Positions 14,701 to 29,800 of a stretch of DNA of 64,000 nt are shown here, piece by piece. How positions within the stretch are numbered: the first letter of the stretch is position 1; every line of letters starts with the position of its first letter. Source of the DNA: Antedon mediterranea (lineage: Eukaryota; Echinodermata; Crinoidea; Comatulida; Antedonidae); contig NC_092680.1 of the NCBI RefSeq assembly GCF_964355755.1, forward strand, positions 17,835,001 to 17,899,000, given 5' to 3'. The translations under genes were made by a program, and so were the position numbers. The notes under the pieces are model-generated. The model saw only the letters and a program-made list of their open reading frames with translations. It did no database searches and was not told where the DNA came from.

Positions 14701-17700
14701 ACTATCTCGTCTCTGCTCTGAGGCCTGTAATAAACAAACAGACTTTTAGAAATGTATTAAATTAATATTATTGTTTAAAGGTTTACATGGCGAAAGTAAG
14801 TAAAGTAAGTTTGCAGTATACATGTGTTTCTTCCAAAAAAGTAAATTCAAATTAACTTGAGTATGTATCAACATTTTAGTTGTTATTTTACAATCTTCTG
14901 AAGTAAAATCTATATTTCAACATTTTGGTTTTTATGTTGGTTTTTTTATATTTTTATTTTCTGGAGTAAAGCTCTGTCTACACTATCAACTTTACATGTG
15001 ATGTGCCCATATATAGACATGATGATGTCATATCACTAAAATATTTGCGTATATCACTACAATATTTTGGTATATCACTACCATATTTGCACATCACACT
15101 TTTTTGTCCAACTAGTTTGATAGTGTAGACAGAGCTTAACATTTTGAGCAATTTCCTCCAGAAGATAATAAAAAAGATAAAACCAAAACGTTGAGACAAT
15201 TATTTTTTGAAACACACGTACTGTACCACAAACCTGACTTTATTAAAATGTTAAAATTTTAATAAGTTTAATTGTAATTTTTTTTAATATGAACAATATC
15301 CATAGACCTATTGATCTGTTAATTTTAATAAACCAATTTCTTTACGATATTAATTATTTTCAAATTGGTTTGATACTGCTACTATAATATATTTTTTTAT
15401 AAATATATTAAATTTGTATAAACAGTATTGATAATAAATTAAAAATTAATTCTTGTTTTATCAAAATTATTTGTGTGCTTTATGAGTTAAAAAGTAATAT
15501 TAATAGAAAAATACATAAAGTGAAATAAATATAATATCTCTAGAGACATATATTTATTAATCTGTATATTATATTAGTAGCAAGCAAGCTAATAATGACA
15601 AAATATTATTACAACATTTTTCCTAAAATTATAAGTTAATATTATTTTGTAGATTTAATATGCAAGCAAGGAATTATGGAACTGAATATTATCTATGGTT
15701 GAATTCGATATTTAATATTAATAATTATAAAGATTGTTAGTTGCTATTATATGTGTTAATACCATGCATATATTAGTCTAATACATCTAGGCCTACACAT
15801 AATCAAACATCGTATACTCTATCTCTAACAATATTTCAATCTTCTATCGACTAAAGCTGAAGTATAGTTGTTATCTCGGGACCCGTTCTATGGCCACCAC
15901 CAGGTAGGCTTACTTCATCAAGGCTTCTATGAATGGATGACTGGTTGGGAGCAGTAGGAATGCTAGTAGACCAAACCCAGTACCGTTTTTTATTACGATC
16001 ATGCGGGAAATTACCTCACAAGCATTTTTGCAACGATTTGTGCAGAATGCCGGAATAGTTCATCATAATAAACCCATGATTTAATTAAAATTTCTATTAT
16101 TTTTATAAAAAATATATTTGCATACCGCAATAACCTAAAATGGTTCTGTAAAAGGACGTTGTGTTAAAAAATAGAACATTTAAATTTTGATGATTTGCAT
16201 CAAGTAAAAAGGTAAAACAAATCTATATAATTTTAATAATAATGCCATCAATAACCAATAATTTTTTTTTTTTTGTTATGAATAATTTTCAAAATTTATA
16301 AATTATTGATTTTCAACGATATTTTGAAAAGGCCTAAAATTTGCATAATTTTGGTGAATTCATGGGGTATTTAATTAAAAAGGCTTAATTCCTACACAAT
16401 ATATTTAATCTACCTGCAGAAAAGGTACTTTGATAGATTATCCATATCCATAGTAAAGAGCTCCATTATAATATCAAATATCACCAAGAGTTAACTAATT
16501 AGTACACCACCATATAAACACAATAATAATAATCGGCATAATATATGCATATACTATAATAACCAATATTATAAAACCATGTGACCTCATAAAGTCGTAT
16601 ACTTGTAGAATAGTTTATTAATGCACTAGTGTACTTTGTACAGGTAATAGGTTCAAAAAAAGATTTATAGATTTAATTACTCAACCAATTATTCCATTCA
16701 ACCATAAAAGAAATAAAACTGTATTACGTTTTTCTTTATAACCACAACTCAAGATAACAATTTAATGGAGAAAACAATTAATATTAAAATCATTTAAAAT
16801 TTTAAGAAAAAAATGATTATTTTCCAGGGAGTCTATACAGTTAAAATACTGGGAGACAAATAACTTCCACAATTATCATCTTCAATTCACTACCATTATT
16901 CATATGATAGGAAGATTGTTAATGAATGAATTGTAAATAAATTTATTATTTATGATGATTTTCCTAATAAATTCAAATCAAATCATACTATAGTAATTTT
17001 TTAAATCAATTATTTAATAATATAAATGTAAAATATATGAACAAAGGTAATAGGTTAATTGCATTAGGTTTTTGTGTATTTTATCCTTTAATTTCTAGTA
17101 AATACCGAGTAAGCCTACGAGTGCCATTATTGGGTTTTTTTTTCAGAATGCTGAGACAGAACGCAGGACTCAGCAGAATCTAGCTCATTACATGAACTTT
17201 ACTATAAACTGAACACACATGCACACATAGCAAGATATTTAGAGCAATTATTAAATATTAAATCAAACAGGATGATTAATTTATACTCTCTCATAACTCC
17301 CCATTAACACTTAAAAAAGAAAATCCAATAGAGAATGCTAAAGTTATTATTTCGTTGATGGATACCTAAAATATTAATAATCAATTTCAACACATTACAA
17401 ATTTATAAGCAAAATATTTGATTTACAAGAATAAATTCTATGCTATTTTAATTTAGGAAGGAAGATAAACAATTGAACTATGATTGAGTTAAGGTGCATT
17501 TCTGTGGTGAAACAAAGTGTAGATGACACCACTAATCTGTAGTAAAAACAATAATTAATGATTTGATTTGAATTGACAATAATTGAGTTTAGGTGCAGTT
17601 ATGCTTATGATATAGTAGACATTCTTAATGAGTGGATGATTTGATTTGATTTGGATTGATTATAATCAGTTGAGGTGAACATCTGTTTTTAGGTAATAAG

Positions 17701-20700
17701 TTTTGATGTTTGATGTTAATTGATTATAGTAACGGAGTGAGGTGCATTTATGTTTTGAACTGAATTGAATTGAATATCGTAGATAATGCTAACAAATGAA
17801 GAGCAGTAAAATCTCAGGACAGAATCCTATTTTATTCCCTTACATTAGACTTTGCTGAAAAGTAATACTTTCCAAAGAAAGTAATAAACGTTTAAATATA
17901 ATCAGTAATGATGAATCACAAAAACAATCACAGATAAATGATTAACACCAATTTATCTAGATGAAAGGTTATATTAGAAAATTAGTTAACAACAATGAGA
18001 GATTAAATATGCACCAATAACAAAAAAAAATGCAACAAAATGTACAGTAGAAGCCCTATAACTTTTGGAAAGCAGTGCCACATTAATAGGTGTCCACTAA
18101 CTAGGGGTTGGCCGTATTGTTTATATAATGTTTCTTGATCATTTCACAGGAAAGAATCCCCTTAAAAGGTGGCCAGAATGTTCATATATTTAATCATCTC
18201 TTTTCTCAAACTTTGGCACTTCGTAATTCTTCTTTAAACCGCTTCCCTAAGCTTTGGGTTCAATTAATGTATATTTCCTTAATTTTCTTTAGCATACAGA
18301 TCTTTTATTTCTTTTAAATAATAATAGTTGTCATAGTTCATAAACGTTACATTTACGTTACTCTTTACGTTGTGTTGTGTTGTACGGTAATTTCTGCTTT
18401 TATATAAGGCATATATTTCCTTAATTTTCTTTAGCAGTACAAATCTTTTATTTCCTTCTGAAACTATAAACTTGAAAATAACTTTTCTTTCTTTTGTTTT
18501 TTATAGGAAAAATGTAAATTTATCTATAATCATAGTGCATAGTATAAACAAGCCTTAATAGAGGTTTCTCAATGTAGGGGTTCTACTGCATGCAAATAGA
18601 CAATGTACAAATAAAGATTTAAATATGCAAGTAAAGACACAAGCAAAGACATAGATATGCACATAAAAAAAAACAGAACATTGCCCTGCAAGATACCCAC
18701 ATGTAGCTTTGTTGCAGTATATAAAGACGTAGCTAAATCACCGTCATTATCATAGTGTTGCACTTCAGAAAGGCTTTTGTGACTTGAGCTCAGTGCCTTC
18801 TGCCATTTCAATTTCTTAGTGGTATGGGGAGAGGGCTAAAGCATGCAAATATAAAAATAATAATACAAAATAGAGGTGGTTAAATCAAAAGCAAAAACAA
18901 ACATAGCACTGTAATTTCTAAAAATATTAGGTTATTGCATAATGGTAGGTTTCTCATTGCCAATCAGAGATTGATTTACAGCTATAACTGTATATCCTCA
19001 GGTATAATCCCACTTCAAGTATAATCCCACCCTGTATCCTCAGGTCTAATCCCACCCTATATCCTCAGGTATAATCCCACTTCAGGTCTAATCCCACCCT
19101 ATATCCTCAGGTCTAATCCCACCCTATATCCTCAGGTATAATTCCACTTCAGGTTTAATCCCACCCCCTATTTTATGTCCAATTTCACAAACAGGCATAT
19201 CGCTGGGTAGTCTCAGTATTGACTTTTGATTTGGATGTAGGCCTCTCTATAGCCAGTTCTGATGAGTTTTTACAAGCATATGCTTTACCAATAATTGTTT
19301 TCCCTAACTAGGCTTTACCCAGGTATGACCCAGCACCCTCCAAAGTCGACCCAATTTCGTGTTCTAGGCAGGTTGGAATACCAGAGGATATACGGTAGCT
19401 AAATTTGATAAATAAAATAACTTGATTATCTTGATCTTAAACATGGTAGTTAACAAGATCAATGGTAAGCAAGGTATAAATCCCCCAACCTATATAAACT
19501 TGAATTATCTCAATCTTAGCTTTATCCTACTACTACTAGAAGCAGGATCAGTGGTAAGCGGATTAATTCTGCGAACCACTCCTGGTGAATGAGATTTGTT
19601 CTGATTGGCAGTGAGGACCTTCCCGTCAAAGAAATAAGCTATAAACATAAAGCATTAGGAAAGAAAATTAAATGCAAGCGATAAAGCACGTGTATAAAAA
19701 TGCATGCAACGTTGAGAAAAATATTGTTACTGATCAAACTATGATTTTATATTTATTCATGATACAAATGTATACATGTATGATATTGTAAACCTTATCA
19801 TAGATCCGTTGCTATGGTAATATCAAACAAATATATTTGTTTGATATAATGACAACAAATGTACAGTATGTCAGGAAGTGTTTATGTTTCCAATACATTG
19901 AAATGTTAATGTTAACACAGAAACACTTGTTGATGGTTATAGATATTTTGATTTATAAAATTTTGATTTTAAATATGACTAAAGTACTGTATTATCTCTG
20001 CATGAATATAATATAGTGATGGGTGGAGATTGGTGTGGAACACATGCTATATAAGCAACAACAACTTAATTTTGACCCACTTGCAATGAGATTTAGAATC
20101 TTGCCACCCAACCTAGAGTTTTTGGGACATCCTTTATTCATAGCTTAGAGACTTTTGGAAACATTTACAAACAACAAATATGTCCAAAAAAAATTTGTAA
20201 GGATCCGGAAAAAGATAATACAATGAAAGAATAATAAAAAGTGAGTTCAGAAAACCGAATATTGCAGTTTAAAGGATAAGAAGAAGATAATTTTAAGTAA
20301 CAACAGAACATTGAAGTTTAAAAATGAGAATTCGAAACAAAAACAGAATGAGCGTCACTGCAGACAAAAATGGCTATGAAACTAGAATGTATACAGTGGC
20401 GTAACAGACAATTTAGGCCCCTGGTTTAAGCACTCTTGAGAGACCTTCCAATGCTGAGTAGTTGCATTGGGGGCTGCTCATGCTCTAGGGCCCCTTAAGC
20501 CTCTAGGGTCTCTGGGTTAGCCAGTGAGAGCTCATAGCCATTATGCCACTGAATGTATATTGAACTATGAAAGCAGTGATGAAAAACCACAAGGTCAAAA
20601 GAACCTACTGATATTTGAACTTCAGCAGAACTGGACATGGCTTTTTGGCGGAAAAATCTTAACGGAGAACGATGCTTTCTGTGCATTTTTGACGCATGAA

Positions 20701-23700
20701 GAAGTGCGAGTAGCTGGTTTTCAGGAGAAGCATGCACCTGGCTTTCAGGGGAAGGATCCACCTGATTTTCAGAGGAAGGATTCACCTGATTGTCAGGGGA
20801 AGCATGCATCTGGTTTGGTTCCTCAAGGTATGAGGAAGAACCAGGGGATGAAGACTGAGAAATTAGGTGTAGAAATTCTTCTTCCTCAACAGAAGTTTCT
20901 TTATACTAGAAATAATAATTTACACACATATGTATAAAGTAAGTATTATTATTATTATTTATAACTTACAAAATGGCAAAATGGCTTGAAAACGTTAAGA
21001 AATATATTGTTACTGATTAAACTGATTTTATATAATATTGATGGCGAAATGGCTTGGAAAATTAAGTATATGAATCATAGGAGCCGTTGCTTGAAATGCA
21101 ATTGTATACATGTAGGAACAAACCTAAACAAAATCTGTACCTGATTACAGAGCACCTTTAGGTGTAGCCCAGAGGCAGCTCAGGACACAAATTTAAGTGT
21201 AAATGTGCATTTTCTTACACACAACTGTGCAATTTGCACTGTAAACTTGCAGAAAACATAGACATCTACTATTGATTTTTACTCTATCTATATCTATCTA
21301 CTCTTGTCTATCTATTCTCATCCTCAAATCAGGAGATATTTGTAACAAGCCTTTTAACTGTACAACCTTAAACCTTATAGATAGTCATTAAAATTGATGG
21401 CAAACATAAACCTACACAATCTTTAAAATACCCTAGATACAACAATCTCGGTTCTGGGACTCTGATATGCCCTTGGCGAGACTGCTAAAATATAAAGGAT
21501 TATTCCAAAAACATAATTTACTGAGAAATTAAATACAGTAAAATCAATAAATTAAAAATGATTTAAATCTTAAAGCCATTAACTTGGCTTTAATTTATCA
21601 TGACAATTCACTGGTTTTAGAGTTTTTTTTTATTTTGCCAAGTTGCCAAGTAAACTATAATATGCAAACATATTCTTTATCTCTTAAACAATGAATATTT
21701 TATGTTTAAAATATGAGTTGGATTGAACATTTTGATGTATTATTTTAAGGCATGGACGTTGCTGAAATTAATAGACTGAAGCCAATTTGCAGTATATCAT
21801 TGTTAGTTTAAGTGTGTACATTTAATTAAAATCAATGTGATATTGTTATGTCAAGTAAAATAAACATTTCAAATTTTTTATAACCTTGAAAACGGTGCCA
21901 TGCCATACATTTCTAATGTTATTTTAGCATCTTTGTAACTTTAACATTTAATTTTACATTTTTAAGTGAAATTTTTATTTTTGGTTCCGATCTTCTTTCG
22001 AATTGTGAAAATGCTTTATTATTTATTTATTATGTACAACAATTTCTTGTTAATTCTGGAAGATTTGATTGATGTTTCTGTTAGTTGTTTTAAAATGTTG
22101 TTTTTGTTAATCTGAGGCGCCTTGAAGCTAAGGTGGTTCCATCTTGTAAGGCGCCTTTGTGTAATATACTAAATAAAAAAAACTATAAAAAAACAAAAAC
22201 CTTTGTAATCTAAACTACTGTTTGCTATTTATTTGGAATGAAATAAATAAATTAATGTGTAGATAGATTACTAGATTACATTTATTATTTATTTTATCTA
22301 TTTTTTGATATTTAAGTCAAATTGGCAGCTTTCCAAATTTTTGTCAAAAATTAATAAAGTGAAATTGCATGGCATTATATGTCTTCCACTAACCTACTAC
22401 CCTATGAATATCCTATGAATTAATAACCTCCTAGTAATGTTGTCATATATTTATATAGTGCTTTTAACAAGCAGCAGAATGTGCCAAAGTGCTTAGAAGT
22501 ATTAAACTAAGTTTTGAAAACCTCTCTCAATATAATTGGAAAGATTGTTCCACCGTTTAGGAATCAAAGCAGAGGCTCGATCATAATCTGAATTTTATAC
22601 TATACAGTAGTATTACACATCCTACAAATCCTTAATTTTCAATTAGCGCTAATAACTACTCTTTAGGGCCGCTGCCGCCGACCTAAATGTTTACCTAGCA
22701 CGCATTTAAAATGTCCTTAATACCATTAATGTCTGCCACCAACCAATCACTAATAGCACCTATCCTAAAGTACCATTTCTGTAGATCGTACCTACACCAT
22801 TATTCACACTCAAATTTGGGTAGATTCAACCTGACAGACACAATTATATTATTGCTTTTTTGCTTTTTTTTATGTTGCAATAGACTTTTGATCTAGTTCC
22901 ATTAGAACATGCTGGTCACGTACTGATACTTTCTCTATCTTATCTTTAGTACTCAATGAATTAGAACATAGAGCTGTGTTTTACGAGCATTATGCCAGTC
23001 TAATATATTCTATAAATAGACATATTACTTGCATTTATAAGCTTTTATATAGTTAGTAAATGTGCTAAAGCCGGTACAGAAAGTTGGCATTAAAGACTGT
23101 TTTCTACTAGGTGAATTCATTCGCACAATTTAAAAAAATGTATATGTACTGTACATTATGACCAGGACCATGATTAGACAAGCTACGTTCAAATATCCTA
23201 AAAACAAAAATATTCTGCGACTTTTCGTGGGTTTCTTACATCTGGTGGGAAATTAGTAATTTACGATAATTCTTTTAAAAATAAGCAATAAGCTTTTAAT
23301 TTATGATGACATAGGAACTAATTAATCATGTTAATTCATTGTGTGCATGTCGGACGTACTTCTTCAATTCCTCGGCACAATTTTAGTGAATTCCAGCGAA
23401 CAACCAACATGCATAATATGTCTTGATTACGGCACGATGACATTGACATGAAATCAATGCAGAATCAAGCGGTTTGTAGAAATACGCAAAAATCGAATGA
23501 TCTGTTTCATTATATTTTCATCTCATGCAATTAAAGAACCTCATAAGTTTCAGAATCATGCAAAGCAAGACACAAAAGACAATGCTAATTTTTTTTTTCT
23601 TCATGGGAAGAAAACAGGCTATGGGGTTATTTTGTACAAATACATTCAATGACCTAGTAGAAAACAGCATTTATGAAAAGCAGCAATGAAGCCATTTGCT

Positions 23701-23865
23701 TTGGTATCTGAATTTAGTTATCATCAAACATGATAAAATGATATAAGTTTTTTAATTGTGTTTTACCCTTCTCTTCGGTTGTGGTGTCCAATAAATATTC
23801 AACTATTCGAATAAATTTATAACATAAAAATAATAAAGTATCATAATTAAAGAAAAGAGGTTTCA

Positions 23866-23897
<32 letters not shown>

Positions 23898-26800
23898 GTT
23901 CATTCTTATATAGCGCATATAAGCAAGCTCTCAATGCGCTGAAAATTATTACCCCAGTCATTTCCTGATCAAACACCTATGGAAACATACTCCCATATAT
24001 GCAGCTAGTAATCAGCACAAAGTTGTGTCTTGATCTAACCGGGTTCCCAATTATACACCTGGGTGGAGAGAGGCAAACGTAAGTAAAGTATCTTGCCTAA
24101 GGATACAAGCAATGCAGCGAGAGTTGGATTCGAACCTCGGTCTAACGATCAGTAGTCGAACGTCCAACACACAGCGCCACACGCCCTCACAACAATAATG
24201 ATTTGGTTTAATGCAGGGTACCTAACGTCCATTTTGGAAAGTTACCACACGTATCTTTTGATAAAACATACCTTCCTGTTATGTTAGAGATAATTTATAC
24301 AGTAGAATATCAAAAAAATACTATTAAAACAAAATTCTATTATTAATTAACATGATAGTGCTTTTTGTTTTATATTACTCAGTACATAACTACAATTAGC
24401 TAGCAAGCATTATTACAAATATCATAAATTGGTTAAAGTTATGTTGTTAATTTACTGTAGTGTTCTATCTAAAACCAACTAAAGGAATTTCAAAATTTAA
24501 TTTCAACAAAATAGTAAACATCTTATTTTAATAATTGTGTAAAAATATGTTTATAATTAAAAATTAATAAATTAAAAAGCAAGCTATTTAAAAAAGAGAA
24601 ACACCTAAATAACATCTGATTGACAAACGCCAATCACATTTCCAAAAGACATCCATGCAAAAAAAAGTCAAGCACAAATAGAGAAGAATGTGAAAAGTAA
24701 ACCTACATGATGTTTTTCGTCCCCGCCGGCAGACTCCGATGGACGTCTGTCCCCCGATACAAACTCAGTATCTGAGTGGTCCTGATGCTGGTGACGTTTA
24801 CGAAGTTTAAGAGAGTGACGACGGACATTAGGGGAGAACTACAGAGACAGTGTTGTGATAAAAGTGGAAAGAATAAAGAAATGAAAACGATAGATAAAGG
24901 ATAAAATACCACAAATACCCCATAATAAAAATATAATATAAGTACCGTAATTTTTGTTAGAAAGAATTATAGGATAAAGATACACTGGCCCTCTTAACTT
25001 GATTGTAAATTATTATCAAAAAAATCATATTGCAATAAATATGTTACTTAAACAATTAATTTATCAACCAAGATAAAAATAACAATATTTATGGCTAGCC
25101 TTTGTTTGGTGATAAATTTAAGGATTTGAATATATTATCGTCAATAAATCACACCTACTAATTTTTTCATTTTTTTTCATTTTTTTTTTTTTGGAAGTTG
25201 ACAACATAAGTATAGCGTAAGGATGACAGTGCATCTTACTCAAGTTTTAATTGTGAACACCACTATCTGGTTCAATATTTTACCCACTTGTATCAATTTA
25301 TAATAGTGTATTTCAAGAATACAGACTTGTGAATGATTGATATGTCATGCTCTGATGTAGGCTGCATGCTAATTATGTACCCATCTCATACAAAAAATAA
25401 ATTATGAGAGCATGGACCTATATGGTGAGAGGTATACCCACAACCTGTGCCCTTGTATCATTTAAAAAATGTACAGTGTATGCACTATAATTTATTAATT
25501 GAAAAATGTACCTGTTGTTTTTCTGATTTGCGTTTTGGCACCAGCGTACACTCTAAGATAAGATAGCCTAATTCATCATTACTACTTTCATCTTCCAAGG
25601 GGAATTCCTTGATAGCTGTGCTATATAATAAATCAGATTTAACAGAAATAGTTTTAAAAAGTCCTCAATAATGATTATAAGAAGTAATACATTAAAGCTT
25701 GTGTTACGCTCTATCTACACTGTCATGTGACAAAAAAGTGTGATGTACGCAAATGTGGTAGTGATATGCCCAAATATGGTAGTGATATGATATCATCATG
25801 TCCATATATGGGCACATCACATTTTTTTGTCACATAAAGTTTGATAGTGTAGACAGAGCTTAACAGTGTAAAGAAAAAGAAAATTTTTTCGAGAATTACA
25901 ACTAAACTTTATTGGATTTTAAAAAAATGGAATTGTATAAAAAAGTTAACATAATTAACCAAGATTCAATATCTCTTTCCTTAAATACAAAAATAGATTA
26001 TACTCTTTATATAACTGACTTAGCAATTACAGAGAGTGATTGAGGGACATGTGCTATTTAAGTCTCAGTCCATATTAAAGATACAGACTCAAGGTTTTAA
26101 TAAGCTTTTGTGATGTCATCAATATATTGATTATAAAAATTGTTTATTTACAAATAAAATTACTTACGCTGAAGGTTGTAAAGATGATGGGTAGAATTGA
26201 GCCGAGCCCATAAAGTCATCAGAGACCGGACCCCTGTCGTAGTCGTAAACTAAAATCATGATTGGATCATTGACATCGTGAATGTTAAGCGTTAGCCTCT
26301 CATCCCAGACTGGGTTCAGATTTTTGCTAATTGTTTTGCTTTTGTATTGTTGTTTGCCATGCATAATAAATTTCACATACGGGTCACTAGTACCTATCAA
26401 ATAAATATAAATAATCAAGTATTTAGGCATATGTACATTAAATACATCTTTTTTTCTCACATAGCTGTCTTCATTTAGAAAAAACGTACCACCATGATCT
26501 ATTATATTGAAAACCAACATACACAGTATAGTATAATAACATAGAAAAAATGTTGCAATATGCCACTTTTTTTAGCTGACAGGGACTCAATGCTGTATAT
26601 CTTCTTCAATGAACTTTGTGAGTGAATGAATGAGTGTTGTCAGACCAACCAACAGAAGGCAAGTTATACTGTAACTAACAATTTTGCCGAAGGGCTATGC
26701 GGTAGGTAAATCATGGTACATTGGTGAATTAAAATAGGCCTCAGCAGTACGTCGTATACAGGACTCTCCTAACATCATAGTAGGCCTTCTGTTTAAGATC

Positions 26801-29800
26801 ATTGTTAATTTACAACAACACAATCATATTCTTTCTATATTACAAAACAGATCTACAGTATAGATTAAATAAGTTTAACGTTTTGTAATTTTCAAGTGAG
26901 ATAATTAGTAAAACTCCTTCAGCCAGTCACAATTGTACGTCCACAACTAATAAGCACAAATACTACAATTGCAAAACGTGAAAACACTTAATCTTTCTCC
27001 CCGTCTTTCTCACTCGGTCTAAATGGTTTTGACACTATAGTTTTTAAACTAATAGTCATTATGATACAATCAATAAAGTTTATGTAAAGAACATTTTAGC
27101 TACACATAATCAGTTATAATTAAAGTTATCTGATTCTACATCAAGCACAGTGGATTTCATAAATTATTATGAAGTGGATTTGCTATCAGATTTATTACGC
27201 CATTCAAAGTGCATTTAGCATACCACGCGTGATATTTGATAATAAACAATCAGATCTATTCTAAGCTTTACAAAATTATACGGTTAGCATGCATAATCAA
27301 CATATATCAATCTATTGACATTGTGTATTTACAATCGTGTAACCTTACTGCTGTTTAAATCTATCTCTAAATTGAAACAAAAAAAAAGGATATGAAGGAA
27401 TGTTTACAAAATATGCAAAACTCAAGAATAAATAATATTCACAACAAAATGAATTAATTCAATTGCCTTCAGTAATTTTAAGTGGGTAGATATACATTTA
27501 TTCATATTTTTAATGTAATGGTTTTTCGGCTGAAAAAGATGGTTTTACCATGGAAGAAATATATAGATATATATTTCCGTCATGGTTTCACAATCATTTC
27601 ACTGACAAAAGCAAATTATAATGGAAGTGTCCCTTCCCATTGACAGTCCTGGTACTGTAAAAGAGCTGCAATATACTATATACCGGTGCCAGCAGGAACA
27701 CACATATAACTTTTCATATACATGAATTGGAATTAATTTTATTTATTATGAGTTAAAAAATAACAAAAACTAAAATTGCTAAAGAAGTATCAAAATACTT
27801 ATGTATAGCAATTTCTCTTGTAAACAATTCCTAATAGACTGTTATAGAGAGCATAGTGATTTTTGGCAAACCATCGTCTAAACCACTTAAAACATCATCA
27901 GGTTCATCATCATATGCAATCTCTCTAATTAGCTAACCTTCATACAATTATTGTCATAACTACCTTGTCATATTAAATTACAATTTGAATATATACAATA
28001 TTCATTATTATAATCATAAGCTCCAAGTCAAGTTAATTTTCTATTAATAGCAGCCTGTATAATTAATAATGAAGAGTAGGCCTACTGTTGCAGTATAGTA
28101 ATTCAGGTATCATCTGATGGTGATACTACACAAATCAAAAAATGTATTATTTCAATTATTCCAATTAATCGTTGTCATACAGTATATCATATTCATTGTT
28201 TCTTATTGTAAAGAGAACAAGACAAAAAGAATTTTTTTTAATACATCATTTAAACAACACAGTATCTATACTGATACAATACAAAACAAACAAAAAAAAC
28301 ATTTAAAAAATGGATTAATTATTGATTCTAAGGGCCTGTTCAGACCTACGGAGTTATGTTTTCGTATTGTACGCGGCGTATAACTCCATAGGTCTGAACC
28401 AGGAAAAGATTAGTGGAAGCCACCTCGTACGACACTGATCTTTCGTTCGTTACGACAGCTCAAGGTATAGGATTAGTGAACTCCGCTTACGATACGAAAG
28501 TCATGTATCAACGATTTTGACCTCTAACCAATCAAATTTACTCCTGCATACCAGATGTTCACCCAAATCGGTGACAATTCAGTTTGAAACGAAAGCGTTA
28601 GGTAGAAAAATCTCAACACTTTGCTGTTACGATGCTAATTATATGACATTGCTTGCGATACGAAAGCATAACTCCATAGATCTGAACATACCCTAATTTA
28701 TTTGTCTATTCTATAGCATACACAATTGCACAATTGCAAATGGTTGTGTCCTTGACAAACACTATGAAAATAGGTTAAAACAATTTCATATTTGGCAATT
28801 GCAAAAGTATTATTAAATATAAATAAAAGATTTTACAGTGACACCCTGATAAAATATTCACTCATTCACTCTCCAACAATATATAGGCCTACACTACAAG
28901 GTACATAACATTAAATGTGACATTTTATGTGGGACCCTAGGCTATACTGTCCACAAACAGGAAATTTAATACTTTTATTTGACAGTAAAAGTAACAGAAG
29001 ACACCCCAAATCCAAAAAAGTGTGATGTGTCCAAATAAGGTAGTGGTATACCCAAATAAGGTAGTGGTATACCCAAATAAGGTAGTGGTATACCCAAATA
29101 TGGTAGTGATATGATATCATCCTGTCCATATATGGGCACATCACATTTTGTTTGTCACATAAGTTTTATAGTGTAAGGTTTGCTAAACATGTACAGTATA
29201 CTTGTCAATGACAGGTATGGAGTGCAAAATGTTCTTTGAATGACACAATACACATATCCATAATGAATGTAGTATTACCTTTTGGGAAACATTAAGTATA
29301 CATAATTTATGGCTTTAGTGACTTAATTGAGGCTCAAATTGTAAACTAATTAATAAGTTGTTGAATAATAACTTTATCTAGGGAATGGTTTCTATCTACA
29401 AAAAACAATTCTTGTTTTAATATGATGTGAATAAATTACACAGGTTGAAGATAAATAAGCTTCAGTTTCTTACTTTAATTTTACTTTCATAAGGAAAAGA
29501 CTAAAAATGTGACTATAGGTATACTCAAAAGAAATCCTTTCTTTACTATAATATCGTGTGGTACTTTTAAAAACAATCTTCTAGACTAATATTAGGGTTT
29601 TAATGATGAAATAAACAACACAACTTTAGCCTTCTGAACGCGCTATAAGCTTGGAAAAAACATTTAAAAATGATTTGCAGTATATACCTAGTGGGTGCAA
29701 TAGGTCACACAGACGACAGCATTTTTCTGGCAGCAATTTTTACAAATATGATATATCAGTTGTTTCAAATGCCATTTATAAAGCTTTAAAGATATGATTT

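Noticed and set aside
15990-16050. Donor-like GTAATT after an open stretch near 16013
   Set aside because: No AG acceptor lies at a suitable distance upstream on the minus strand.
19537-19638. Possible further linker exon after an acceptor-like TTTATAG
   Set aside because: One frame is open but ends only at a weak GTAGTA donor, and the better-looking frame is not in phase 0; too weak to call.
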